A stretch of 12,367 nucleotides of DNA from an uncultured Clostridia bacterium (GTDB lineage Bacteria; Bacillota; Clostridia; Oscillospirales; Oscillospiraceae). Positions 6,024 through 12,185 of the stretch are shown here, in pieces (the first letter of the stretch is position 1; the number at the start of each line of letters is the position of its first letter). The notes beneath the pieces were generated by a model, which was given only the letters and a program-made list of their open reading frames with translations, was not told where the DNA came from and ran no database searches. The translations under genes and the position numbers were made by a program. The stretch covers positions 1-12,367 of the forward strand of contig CAMVOG010000042.1 of the NCBI GenBank assembly GCA_947169005.1. The letters are read 5' to 3'.

Positions 6024-7125
6024 TGCCGTTTATATGATCTCCGACACGCCAGCTTTGCCCCTCCGTAAAGGAGATGTGCTGGAACTCCTCCAGCCAGCGG
6101 CCAAAAACCGCATCGGGGTCCAGGGTCTCAAAGCGATCGGGATACAGCCATTTGGCAATGTAGGCGGTGCCGATCAGCTTGCCCATTCCGCCCATTGCAA
6201 AGGATGTCACAAAGCGGACGTTCCCATCATGCACCGCAGACAGCTCCTGGAAGCCGGGGCGGGCCAGATAAGCGGCCTGCGCCGCCAGATAGTCCTCCTC
6301 AGAGGGTGGAGTGTACCCGCTTAAGTCCAGGCCAGTCCCCGCGACCATTTTGAAAAGATAATCAGGGTTCGCCACGATGAAGGATTCCGCGTCAATCTCT
6401 GTGTTGTCAAAGGCCGCATCCGCAAAAGCATTGACGCCGCCTGCCCGCTCGATCATCTTGCCCCAATCGTTGCCGGAGCGGGCCACGGAATAGTCCTTGA
6501 TCGACTCCCAAACCGCGCTTTTCCGTTCCGCTTCCGGAATGGCGGCGGCAATGGCGGCAACGGTATCATTCACCTCGTTGAAAAAAGCGCGCAATGAAGC
6601 TGAATCCTCAGAAGGGCCAAATAGAGACTCGATCACGTCTATCTGCCCGTTCAACTCCACGTTATAGCCCACAAGGCCCACTACGGGGATACCAAAGGGC
6701 TCCATCGCCGCCACCAGATCGTCGGTAACAAAGGGCGTGATAAGCGCCTGAGGCTCCAACTCTGCAATAGCCTCATAGTTCAGTTCATTGCCGTCTCCGA
6801 AGGAATTCTCCGGTGCGAATTCCGGCCAATAGACGGCGTTCTCAATGATGCTGTCGTCCACACCAACCACCTTGTCGATCTGCCCGCAGGCGCGGAGAAG
6901 CTCCAGGTCATACCGATTGACGACGGCCACTCGCGTAAGAGGGGCCACGATCTCTACCTCACGACCCGTTCCGTCAATGATCGTTACGGTCTCCGGGGTC
7001 TTTTCCGCTTCCTGTCCGGCGGGGGGGTTCAGGGGGATGGTCATTGTTTCTGTCTGCCCGCCGCAGGCCGTAAGGCCGAAAAGCAGGGACAGCAGAATTG
7101 CGGCGCATAAGAGGATTTTTTTCAT
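6016..7125 (-). CDS. FecB/BtuF-type substrate-binding lipoprotein
   Basis: This 369-residue protein begins with a lipoprotein signal peptide: MKK, a hydrophobic stretch, and lipobox LTAC with Cys21 as the lipidation site. A Ser/Thr/Pro/Glu-rich linker (about 22-50) leads to a periplasmic-binding-protein type III domain starting TVTIIDGTGREVEI. The motif YEAIAELEPQALI is typical of the metal-chelate family. It captures the substrate outside the membrane for the FecCD/FecE-like transporter encoded next. The ATG at 7125 is chosen because AAGGAAG lies 5-6 nt upstream and the signal peptide starts there; a longer in-frame ORF to 7149 lacks a Shine-Dalgarno. No promoter fits in the 22 nt between this start and the upstream hairpin, so expression seems to depend on readthrough from yezD. 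The ligand could be a siderophore, corrinoid, haem, nickel chelate or oxyanion. Confidence 0.93.
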   Translation of the reverse strand: MKKILLCAAILLSLLFGLTACGGQTETMTIPLNPPAGQEAEKTPETVTIIDGTGREVEIVAPLTRVAVVNRYDLELLRACGQIDKVVGVDDSIIENAVYWPEFAPENSFGDGNELNYEAIAELEPQALITPFVTDDLVAAMEPFGIPVVGLVGYNVELNGQIDVIESLFGPSEDSASLRAFFNEVNDTVAAIAAAIPEAERKSAVWESIKDYSVARSGNDWGKMIERAGGVNAFADAAFDNTEIDAESFIVANPDYLFKMVAGTGLDLSGYTPPSEEDYLAAQAAYLARPGFQELSAVHDGNVRFVTSFAMGGMGKLIGTAYIAKWLYPDRFETLDPDAVFGRWLEEFQHISFTEGQSWRVGDHINGNG

Positions 7126-7147
7126 TTTTACTTCCTTTCTGGCGAAC

Positions 7148-7201
7148 AAAAAAGCAGGCTCATAGACCGTTTGCCCCGGGGGCAGCGGAGTATGACCTGC
7201 T
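7148..7201 (-). terminator. Terminator/attenuator hairpin between yezD-like gene and ABC operon
   Basis: On the minus strand AGCAGG (7201-7196) pairs with CCTGCT (7158-7153), TCAT pairs with ATGA around one bulged G, and inner CCG/CGG and TGCCC/GGGCA pairs extend the structure. A run of six T (7153-7148) follows at once. This has the shape of an intrinsic terminator placed inside an operon, just before the Shine-Dalgarno of the lipoprotein gene. It could be a partial terminator that lowers distal expression, or the off-state of a regulated leader. No known riboswitch consensus was recognised in it. Confidence 0.7.
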
Positions 7202-7223
7202 GTTGTTCAGTCGGTTCCGTTAT

Positions 7224-7376
7224 TCAGTTGAATTTGATGCTCTTTTTGATCTCCTCGGCACGGACGGGCTGCCCGTCCGCCACATGGATATGCAGCTCTC
7301 CGAAACGAAGCTCCCGGATCAAATGGATCAGTTGGGCTTCCTTTTCCGTGGGAACAAGCTCATCTGCTTTATTCAA
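7224..7376 (-). CDS. YezD/DUF2292-family small protein
   Basis: This 50-residue protein carries the DUF2292 (YezD) pattern in residues 14-49: AQLIHLIRELRFGELHIHV, then DGQPVRAEEIKKSIKF. That is a helix followed by two strands around F-G-x-x-x-I-x-V and a DG-x-PV turn. The function of the family is not established. The start is taken as TTG at 7376 because GGGGGTG lies 5-6 nt upstream; in-frame ATGs at 7394 and 7409 place that Shine-Dalgarno within or after the start. It is the first gene of the minus-strand operon and lies just downstream of the shared regulatory element. A 98-nt gap with a terminator-like hairpin separates it from the lipoprotein gene. Its position suggests a role linked to the imported substrate, which is inference. 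Confidence 0.75.
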   Translation of the reverse strand: MNKADELVPTEKEAQLIHLIRELRFGELHIHVADGQPVRAEEIKKSIKFN

Positions 7377-7394
7377 TCGTTCACCCCCTGTCAT

Positions 7395-7445
7395 TTTATA
7401 CGGTATCATGGATTATTTACAGGCACAAGCCCCGTGGGGGGATAT
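7395..7445 (-). promoter_or_regulatory. Shared regulatory element (copy 2) and TATAA box upstream of the yezD-ABC operon
   Basis: On the minus strand ATATCCCCCCACGGGGCTTG occupies 7445-7426, followed by TGC to 7423. TATAAA follows at 7400-7395, again after 22 nt. Compared with copy 1, 22 of 23 bases match (CGC versus TGC at the end), while the 22-nt spacers are unrelated in sequence. Both copies have A/T-rich DNA immediately upstream. If TATAAA is the -10 box, the RNA starts near 7388 and has a very short leader with the Shine-Dalgarno. The absence of a -35 box at 17 nt suggests activation by a bound protein. Confidence 0.7.
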
Positions 7446-7498
7446 TTTTTTATGTGTTTTCTTTTGCTTTCTTTCTCAATCACGCTCCTCCTTTGCCC

Positions 7499-7527
7499 TT
7501 GCCTTATGCCTTCCGGCGCGGTATACT
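7499..7527 (+). promoter_or_regulatory. Sigma-A type promoter for the dehydrogenase gene
   Basis: TTGCCT (7499-7504), a 17-nt spacer and TATACT (7522-7527) lie about 30 nt upstream of the ATG. It is divergent from the yezD operon and separate from the shared regulatory element, so the dehydrogenase need not share that regulation. Confidence 0.7.
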
Positions 7528-7556
7528 GTTGTCAAAAAGTACGGAGGGTACAAGCC

Positions 7557-8534
7557 ATGAATATCGTTTTGCGCATCAACAAGGCCAATATGAACGCCTA
7601 CTCAGACCCGGCGGCGATCCGGGCGGGGTGGGCGCTGACCCACCTGGGAAACGGCGACGTGCCGAACGAGGCGGTGATCGCCGCCCGGCCCGAGGTTTTG
7701 ATCGTGGACGCGGTGACGCCCGTGACGGCGGAACTGATCGGGAAGCTGCCGGAGCTGAAGCTCATCCATTCCCAGGGGGTGGCCTTCGATAAGATCGACT
7801 GCGCCGCCGCGAGGGAGCGGGGCGTCTACGTCTGCAACAACGCCGGGGTCAACGCGGCGGCGGTGGCGGAGCACGCGGTCATGCTCATACTGGCGGCCCT
7901 GCGGCGGCTCCTCCCCTCCCAGGAGGCGGTTTTCGCCGGGGAGCAGATGGCCTTTAAGAGCAGCTGCTTCTCCGACGCTCTGCCGGAGCTGCTGGGCAAA
8001 CGGGTGGGCATCCTCGGTTATGGCGCCATCGGGCGGGAGCTTAAAAAGCGCCTGGCCGCCTTCGGCTGTGCGCTTTTCTACAACGATGTGGTCCGGGCAA
8101 AGGACGAGACGGGGATCGTCTATCTGGAGCGGGAGGAGCTGCTGCGTACCTGCGATATCGTGAGTCTGCACGTCCCGGTCCTGCCCAGTACGCGGGGAAT
8201 GATGAACGAGGAGGCCCTGGCCTTGCTGAAGCCCGGGGCCATCTTAGTGAATACGGCCCGCGGCGCTCTGGTGGAGGATTTGGCCGTCCGCGCCGCGCTG
8301 GAATCCGGCGCCCTGGGCGCCTACGCAGCCGATACACTGGACCCCGAGCCCGTCACGGCGGACAATCCGCTGCTGTCCCTCAGTCCCGCCGCCTGCGCCC
8401 GCGTCGTCTTCACGCCCCATGTGGCGGGGCTCACGGTGGGGAGCTTCCGCCGGACCTATCAAAATATCTGGCGCAACGTGGCCGCTGTCGAGGACGGAGA
8501 GCGCCCCGGCTTCGTGGTGAACGGGGTATCATAA
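7557..8534 (+). CDS. D-isomer-specific 2-hydroxyacid dehydrogenase, NAD-dependent
   Basis: This 325-residue cytoplasmic oxidoreductase interconverts a 2-keto acid and its D-2-hydroxy acid. The substrate-binding half (about 1-100) includes IHSQGVAFDKID. The nucleotide domain has GYGAIG (154-159), and Asp177 at the end of the second strand (LFYND) predicts NAD rather than NADP. The catalytic triad is in place: Arg235 (NTARGALV), Glu264 (LDPEP) and His288 (TPHVAG). The ATG at 7557 has GGAGGG 8 nt upstream; a longer in-frame ORF back to 7098 crosses the promoter and the antisense transporter start and is rejected. The substrate is not evident; phosphoglycerate dehydrogenase, glyoxylate/hydroxypyruvate reductase and D-lactate dehydrogenase-like roles are all open. 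No ACT domain is present. No terminator follows, so readthrough into the next gene is possible. Confidence 0.9.
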   Translation: MNIVLRINKANMNAYSDPAAIRAGWALTHLGNGDVPNEAVIAARPEVLIVDAVTPVTAELIGKLPELKLIHSQGVAFDKIDCAAARERGVYVCNNAGVNAAAVAEHAVMLILAALRRLLPSQEAVFAGEQMAFKSSCFSDALPELLGKRVGILGYGAIGRELKKRLAAFGCALFYNDVVRAKDETGIVYLEREELLRTCDIVSLHVPVLPSTRGMMNEEALALLKPGAILVNTARGALVEDLAVRAALESGALGAYAADTLDPEPVTADNPLLSLSPAACARVVFTPHVAGLTVGSFRRTYQNIWRNVAAVEDGERPGFVVNGVS

Positions 8535-8536
8535 GC

Positions 8537-8567
8537 GAGTTCAGAGTTCAGAGATCAGAGTTCAGAG
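8537..8567 (+). repeat. Tandem heptamer repeat (GAGTTCA x4)
   Basis: Four head-to-tail 7-bp units begin at 8537, 8544, 8551 and 8558, followed by a partial GAG. The third unit is GAGATCA; the others are GAGTTCA. It lies between the dehydrogenase stop and the promoter of the DUF2284 gene. Whether it varies between strains or has a function cannot be told from one sequence. Confidence 0.85.
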
Positions 8568-8598
8568 GCGCGCAGTTTGGCTTGTATTCTGATTTCTA

Positions 8599-8627
8599 TT
8601 GCCAAAAAGCTCGGTTTCATGTATACT
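8599..8627 (+). promoter_or_regulatory. Sigma-A type promoter for the DUF2284-activator pair
   Basis: TTGCCA (8599-8604), a 17-nt spacer and TATACT (8622-8627) predict a start near 8634 and a leader of about 48 nt before the ATG at 8682. Its -10 box, preceded by ATG, is identical to that of the MoaF-like and dehydrogenase promoters. Confidence 0.75.
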
Positions 8628-8681
8628 GCTTTTATGAGGAAGAAATCTACTCGGTACGAAAAAAGAAAAGGAGCTGGTCCC

Positions 8682-9230
8682 ATGAGTATTGACGTTGAAA
8701 AGATCGTTTCCGAGGCGCTGGAGAATGGCTTTAATTTTGCCACTTCCCTGGACGTTTCCACCATGAATCCCCTGCCCGAGGTGCGGGATATGTGCGCGGC
8801 GGACAAGTGCCACGCCTACAACAAAAACTGGTCATGTCCCCCGGCCTGCGGCACCGTGGACGAGTGCGCCGCCCGGATCAAGGAGTATACCAACGGCGTG
8901 ATCGTGCAGTCCACCATCGAGCTGGAGGATGAGTTTGACTTTGAGGGCATCGCGGAGCTGGGCAAGCGCCACGGCGAAACCTCCATCAAGTTCAACAAGT
9001 ACCTGCACGAGAAATACCCCGATATGAAGATCCTGCCCCTCACGGCGGGCGGCTGCACCCAGTGCAAGGAATGTACCTATCCCGACAAGCCCTGCCGCTT
9101 CCCCGACCGGATGATGAGCCCTCTGGAGGGCTACGGCATCTTCGTCAGCGACCTCTGCACCAAGAACGACATTCCCTACAACCGGGGCAAGGGCACGCTG
9201 ACCTACGTGGGGGCCTTCCTCTTTGCCTAA
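8682..9230 (+). CDS. DUF2284 cysteine-rich, predicted metal-binding protein
   Basis: This 182-residue cytoplasmic protein contains ten cysteines: 38, 43, 52, 56, 62, 125, 128, 131, 138 and 159. The motif CxxCxxC-x6-C at 125-138 resembles a ferredoxin-type iron-sulfur ligand set, and the first cluster (residues 38-62, with NWSCPPACG) is the DUF2284 signature. The protein probably carries one or more Fe-S clusters and could serve as an electron carrier. The ATG at 8682 has AAAGGAG 8 nt upstream and follows a clear promoter; the longer ORF to 8577 crosses that promoter. The corrinoid activator gene starts 21 nt after its stop, so they form an operon. An electron-donating role to the activator is inference from this pairing; the function of the family is not established. 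Confidence 0.85.
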   Translation: MSIDVEKIVSEALENGFNFATSLDVSTMNPLPEVRDMCAADKCHAYNKNWSCPPACGTVDECAARIKEYTNGVIVQSTIELEDEFDFEGIAELGKRHGETSIKFNKYLHEKYPDMKILPLTAGGCTQCKECTYPDKPCRFPDRMMSPLEGYGIFVSDLCTKNDIPYNRGKGTLTYVGAFLFA

Positions 9231-9251
9231 TAAAGATAAAGGAGCAGACAT

Positions 9252-11039
9252 ATGAAGATCACCTTTCTGCCGGAGCATATCATCCGCGAGGTGGAGCCCG
9301 GCACCAAGATCATGCAGGCCATCATCGACGCGGGGCTGAAAATCGACGCTCCCTGCGGCGGCAACGGCAAGTGCAAGAAGTGCAAGGTCAAGATCACCAC
9401 TGCCTCCGGGACCGAGACGGTCCTGGCCTGTATGACGGAGGTCACGGAGGATATCACCGTGGACCTGTCCGGTGAGGACGAGGGCCACCGCATCCTCATG
9501 GGCGGCATCACCCGGGACGTGGCCCTCTCCCCTGCCGTGAAGGCCGTGACGCTGAAGGTGCCCGAGCCCTCCACGGAGGACCTGCGGGCCTGCTGGCTGC
9601 GGCTGAAGGACACCGCCGCCGCCGCACTCGGCATCGACGCCGGGAGCATCGTGCCCAACGTCCACGCCGCCTCCCGCCTCTACAAGACCCTGGCGGACAA
9701 CGCCTTTGAGGTGGACGCCCTGGTCTACGGCAATACCATTCTGGACGTGGTAAAGCCCGGGGCGGACCTCCTGGCCATGGCCTTCGATATCGGCACCACC
9801 ACCATCGCCGCCTATTTCCTGGACCTGCGGACGGGCAGACAGCTTGCCCAGGCCAGTATGCTGAACCCCCAGGTGAAGTACGGCGGAGACGTGATCATGC
9901 GCATGAAATACTCCATTGAGAACGGTCTGGAGGGCCCCACCGGGGACGTGCGGACCGCTCTGATGGAGCTGACGGCCCAGTGCTGCAAGGAGGCCGGGAA
10001 GGACGCCGGGAACATTTATCTCGTCACCCTGGTGGGCAACACCTGCATGCACCACCTTTTCCTGGGCATCGACCCCTCCTCTCTGGCCTACGCCCCCTAT
10101 ACGGCGGCCATCGCGGAGCCCATCATCGTGGACGCCAAGGACTACGGCTTCCGGGTCAATCCCAGCGCCAAGCTCCTCTTCCTGCCCAATATCGCGGGCT
10201 TCGTGGGCGCGGACACCGTGGGCGCGGGCCTCGCGGCCTCCATGGATGAAGCGGAGGAGATCACCCTGCTCATCGATATCGGCACCAACGGCGAAATGAT
10301 CCTGGGCGACAAGACCCATCTGGTGGCCTGCTCCACTGCCGCCGGCCCCGCCTTTGAGGGCGCCGTCATCACCTACGGCATGCGCGGCGCGGAGGGCGCC
10401 ATGGATCACGTTTCCCTGGAGGGCGGCAAACTCAGCTACTCCGTCATCGGCGACGGGAAGCCCATCGGCATCTGTGGCTCCGGCCTCATCGACCTGCTCA
10501 GCGAGCTGGTGCGGGTGGGTCTCGTGGACAGCGGCGGAAAGCTGCTCATGGGCGACGAGATCGAGTGCGAGGAGGGCCTGAAGCTGGCGGACCGCATCGA
10601 AATGAAGGACGGCGTCCGCTGTTTCCTGCTGGCGGATGAAACGGCCAGCGGCAACGGCGAGCGCATCGTTTTCACCCAGAAGGACGTGCGCGAGGTGCAG
10701 CTTGCCAAGGGAGCCATGGCGGCGGGCATCCAGATGATGTGCCGCAAGCTGGGCATCACCACCGACGATATCAAGCAGATCATGATCGCCGGGGCCTTCG
10801 GCAGCTACATGTCCCCCAAGAGCGCGGCGGGCATCGCCCTGATCCCTCCGGAGCTGGGCGACGAGGTGCTGGCCATCGGCAACGCGGCCGGTCAGGGCGC
10901 CAAGCTCTGCGCCCTGAGCCTGGCGGAGTATGAGCGCTCCGAGCGGCTGGCCAAGAGCATGGATTATCTGGAGCTGGCGGCTGACCCGAAATTCCAGGAC
11001 GTTTTTGTGGACGAGCTGGAGTTCCCCAGCGAGTATTAA
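9252..11039 (+). CDS. [2Fe-2S]/ASKHA (DUF4445) protein, reductive activator of corrinoid-dependent enzymes (RACE-like)
   Basis: This 595-residue cytoplasmic protein matches the RACE family. Known members (RamA-related and AcsV-type) use ATP and a [2Fe-2S] cluster to reduce inactive Co(II) corrinoid proteins to Co(I) in methyltransferase pathways. The N-terminal ferredoxin-like domain holds Cys35, Cys41, Cys44 and Cys60 (CGGNGKCKKC then LAC), a plant-type [2Fe-2S] pattern. A linker domain (about 80-170) precedes the ASKHA ATPase region: FDIGTTTIAAYFLDL (178-192), LVGNTCMHHLF, LLIDIGTNGEMILG, CSTAAGPAFEGA, GICGSGLIDLL and IAGAFGSYMSP. The length is normal for the short forms. AAAGGAG lies 7 nt before the ATG. 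The partner corrinoid protein and methyltransferase are not in the window, so which pathway it serves (acetyl-CoA pathway, methylamine or O-demethylation) is open. Confidence 0.88.
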   Translation: MKITFLPEHIIREVEPGTKIMQAIIDAGLKIDAPCGGNGKCKKCKVKITTASGTETVLACMTEVTEDITVDLSGEDEGHRILMGGITRDVALSPAVKAVTLKVPEPSTEDLRACWLRLKDTAAAALGIDAGSIVPNVHAASRLYKTLADNAFEVDALVYGNTILDVVKPGADLLAMAFDIGTTTIAAYFLDLRTGRQLAQASMLNPQVKYGGDVIMRMKYSIENGLEGPTGDVRTALMELTAQCCKEAGKDAGNIYLVTLVGNTCMHHLFLGIDPSSLAYAPYTAAIAEPIIVDAKDYGFRVNPSAKLLFLPNIAGFVGADTVGAGLAASMDEAEEITLLIDIGTNGEMILGDKTHLVACSTAAGPAFEGAVITYGMRGAEGAMDHVSLEGGKLSYSVIGDGKPIGICGSGLIDLLSELVRVGLVDSGGKLLMGDEIECEEGLKLADRIEMKDGVRCFLLADETASGNGERIVFTQKDVREVQLAKGAMAAGIQMMCRKLGITTDDIKQIMIAGAFGSYMSPKSAAGIALIPPELGDEVLAIGNAAGQGAKLCALSLAEYERSERLAKSMDYLELAADPKFQDVFVDELEFPSEY

Positions 11040-11046
11040 AAAAGAC

Positions 11047-11083
11047 ACACGGGGGATGGGAGCGGTCCCATCCCCCGTGTTTT
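11047..11083 (+). terminator. Terminator-like hairpin between the activator gene and mtnA
   Basis: A perfect 15-bp stem, ACACGGGGGATGGGA (11047-11061) and its complement (11066-11080), carries a 4-nt GCGG loop and is followed by only four T (11080-11083). It begins 7 nt after the activator stop and ends a few bases before the Shine-Dalgarno of mtnA. With so short a T-run it may terminate only partly, leaving readthrough to supply mtnA-deoD. Confidence 0.75.
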
Positions 11084-11099
11084 AAAAGAGGTGTTTGGA

Positions 11100-12170
11100 T
11101 TGTCCGACGAGATCAAGAAAGTGACCCATATCGACAATGTGCGCCTGTCCGACGACGGGACCGCGGTGGTCATCATCGACCAGACTCTGCTGCCGGGCGA
11201 GGTAAAGTATATCGAGCTGAAAAGCGCAGAGGCCCTCTATGAGGCCATCAAGCAGCTCCGCATCCGGGGAGCCCCAGCCATCGGCATCTGCGCGGGCTAC
11301 GGCATTTACGTGCTGGCCCTGCAGATCAACGCCAAGGATTTTGACGGCTTCTTTGCCGAGTTCCACCGGCTGAAGGAATACCTCAATTCCTCCCGGCCCA
11401 CGGCGGTGAATCTGAGCTGGGCGCTGAACCGCATGGAGGGCGTGGTGCTGGCAAACCGGGAAAAAAGCATCCCAGAGCTGCTGGCGCTGCTGAAACAGGA
11501 ATGCCTCGCCATCCACGAGGAGGACATTCAGATGTGCCGGGCCATCTCGGAATATGGGCTGAGCCTGGTGAAGGACGGGGACGGCATCCTCACCCACTGC
11601 AACGCCGGACCCCTGGCCACCTCCCGCTACGGCACGGGGCAGGGCCCCATCCTGCTGGGCCGGGAGAAGGGCATGAACTTCCGCGTCTTTGCCGACGAGA
11701 CCCGTCCCCTGCTCCAGGGCGCGCGGCTCACCTCCTTTGAGCTGCAGCGGGCCGGGGTGGACGTGACGCTGATCTGTGACAACATGGCCAGCATCGTCAT
11801 GAAAAACGGCTGGATCGACGCCTGCTTCGTGGGCTGTGACCGGGTGGCCGCCAACGGCGACGCCGCCAACAAGATCGGCACCAGCGGCGTGGCGATCCTG
11901 GCGAAGCACTACGGCATCCCCTTCTACATCCTCGGGCCGAGCTCCACGGTGGACCTGAGCACCCCCACGGGCGCGGACATCGTCATCGAGCAGCGCGATC
12001 CCGACGAGATCCGCGAAAAGTGGTACGCCGAGCCGATGGCGCCGGAGGGGGTCAAGTGCTACAACCCCTCCTGCGACGTGACGGACCACGAGCTCATCGC
12101 GGGCATCATCACGGAGAAGGGCATCTGCCGCCCGCCCTATACCGAAAGCCTGAAGGCACTCTTTGAATAA
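11100..12170 (+). CDS. mtnA: S-methyl-5-thioribose-1-phosphate isomerase
   Basis: The enzyme converts 5-methylthioribose-1-phosphate to the ribulose form in methylthioadenosine (MTA) salvage. The 356 residues match MtnA: RGAPAIG (56-62), THCNAGPLAT with catalytic Cys167, DETRPLLQGARLTSFEL (199-215), CDNMAS (226-231) and GCDRVAANGDAANKIGT with catalytic Asp247. The start is taken as TTG at 11100 with GAGGTG 6 nt upstream; the in-frame GTG at 11091 overlaps that Shine-Dalgarno. deoD begins 15 nt after its stop, behind AGGAGGA. The related ribose-1,5-bisphosphate isomerases share the fold, but the motifs fit MtnA. Pairing with a nucleoside phosphorylase suggests that MTA or 5'-deoxyadenosine cleavage feeds it directly. 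No promoter is seen between the upstream hairpin and this gene. Confidence 0.93.
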   Translation: MSDEIKKVTHIDNVRLSDDGTAVVIIDQTLLPGEVKYIELKSAEALYEAIKQLRIRGAPAIGICAGYGIYVLALQINAKDFDGFFAEFHRLKEYLNSSRPTAVNLSWALNRMEGVVLANREKSIPELLALLKQECLAIHEEDIQMCRAISEYGLSLVKDGDGILTHCNAGPLATSRYGTGQGPILLGREKGMNFRVFADETRPLLQGARLTSFELQRAGVDVTLICDNMASIVMKNGWIDACFVGCDRVAANGDAANKIGTSGVAILAKHYGIPFYILGPSSTVDLSTPTGADIVIEQRDPDEIREKWYAEPMAPEGVKCYNPSCDVTDHELIAGIITEKGICRPPYTESLKALFE

Positions 12171-12185
12171 CAGGAGGAAAGAAAG

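Noticed and set aside
7126..7223. Possible NiCo or cobalamin riboswitch before the transporter
   Set aside because: The gap is too short for a cobalamin riboswitch, and I could not match a NiCo consensus with confidence; only a terminator-like hairpin is claimed.
7098..7556. In-frame 5' extension of the dehydrogenase ORF
   Set aside because: It runs across the lipoprotein gene start, the yezD-like gene and the dehydrogenase promoter; the family start at 7557 has a proper Shine-Dalgarno.
8832..11048. A 738-codon open frame on the minus strand
   Set aside because: It lies entirely opposite the DUF2284 and activator genes, which have clear motifs, Shine-Dalgarno sites and a promoter. Its translation is low-complexity (His, Ala, Gly, Asp, Val), as expected from GC-rich antisense frames.
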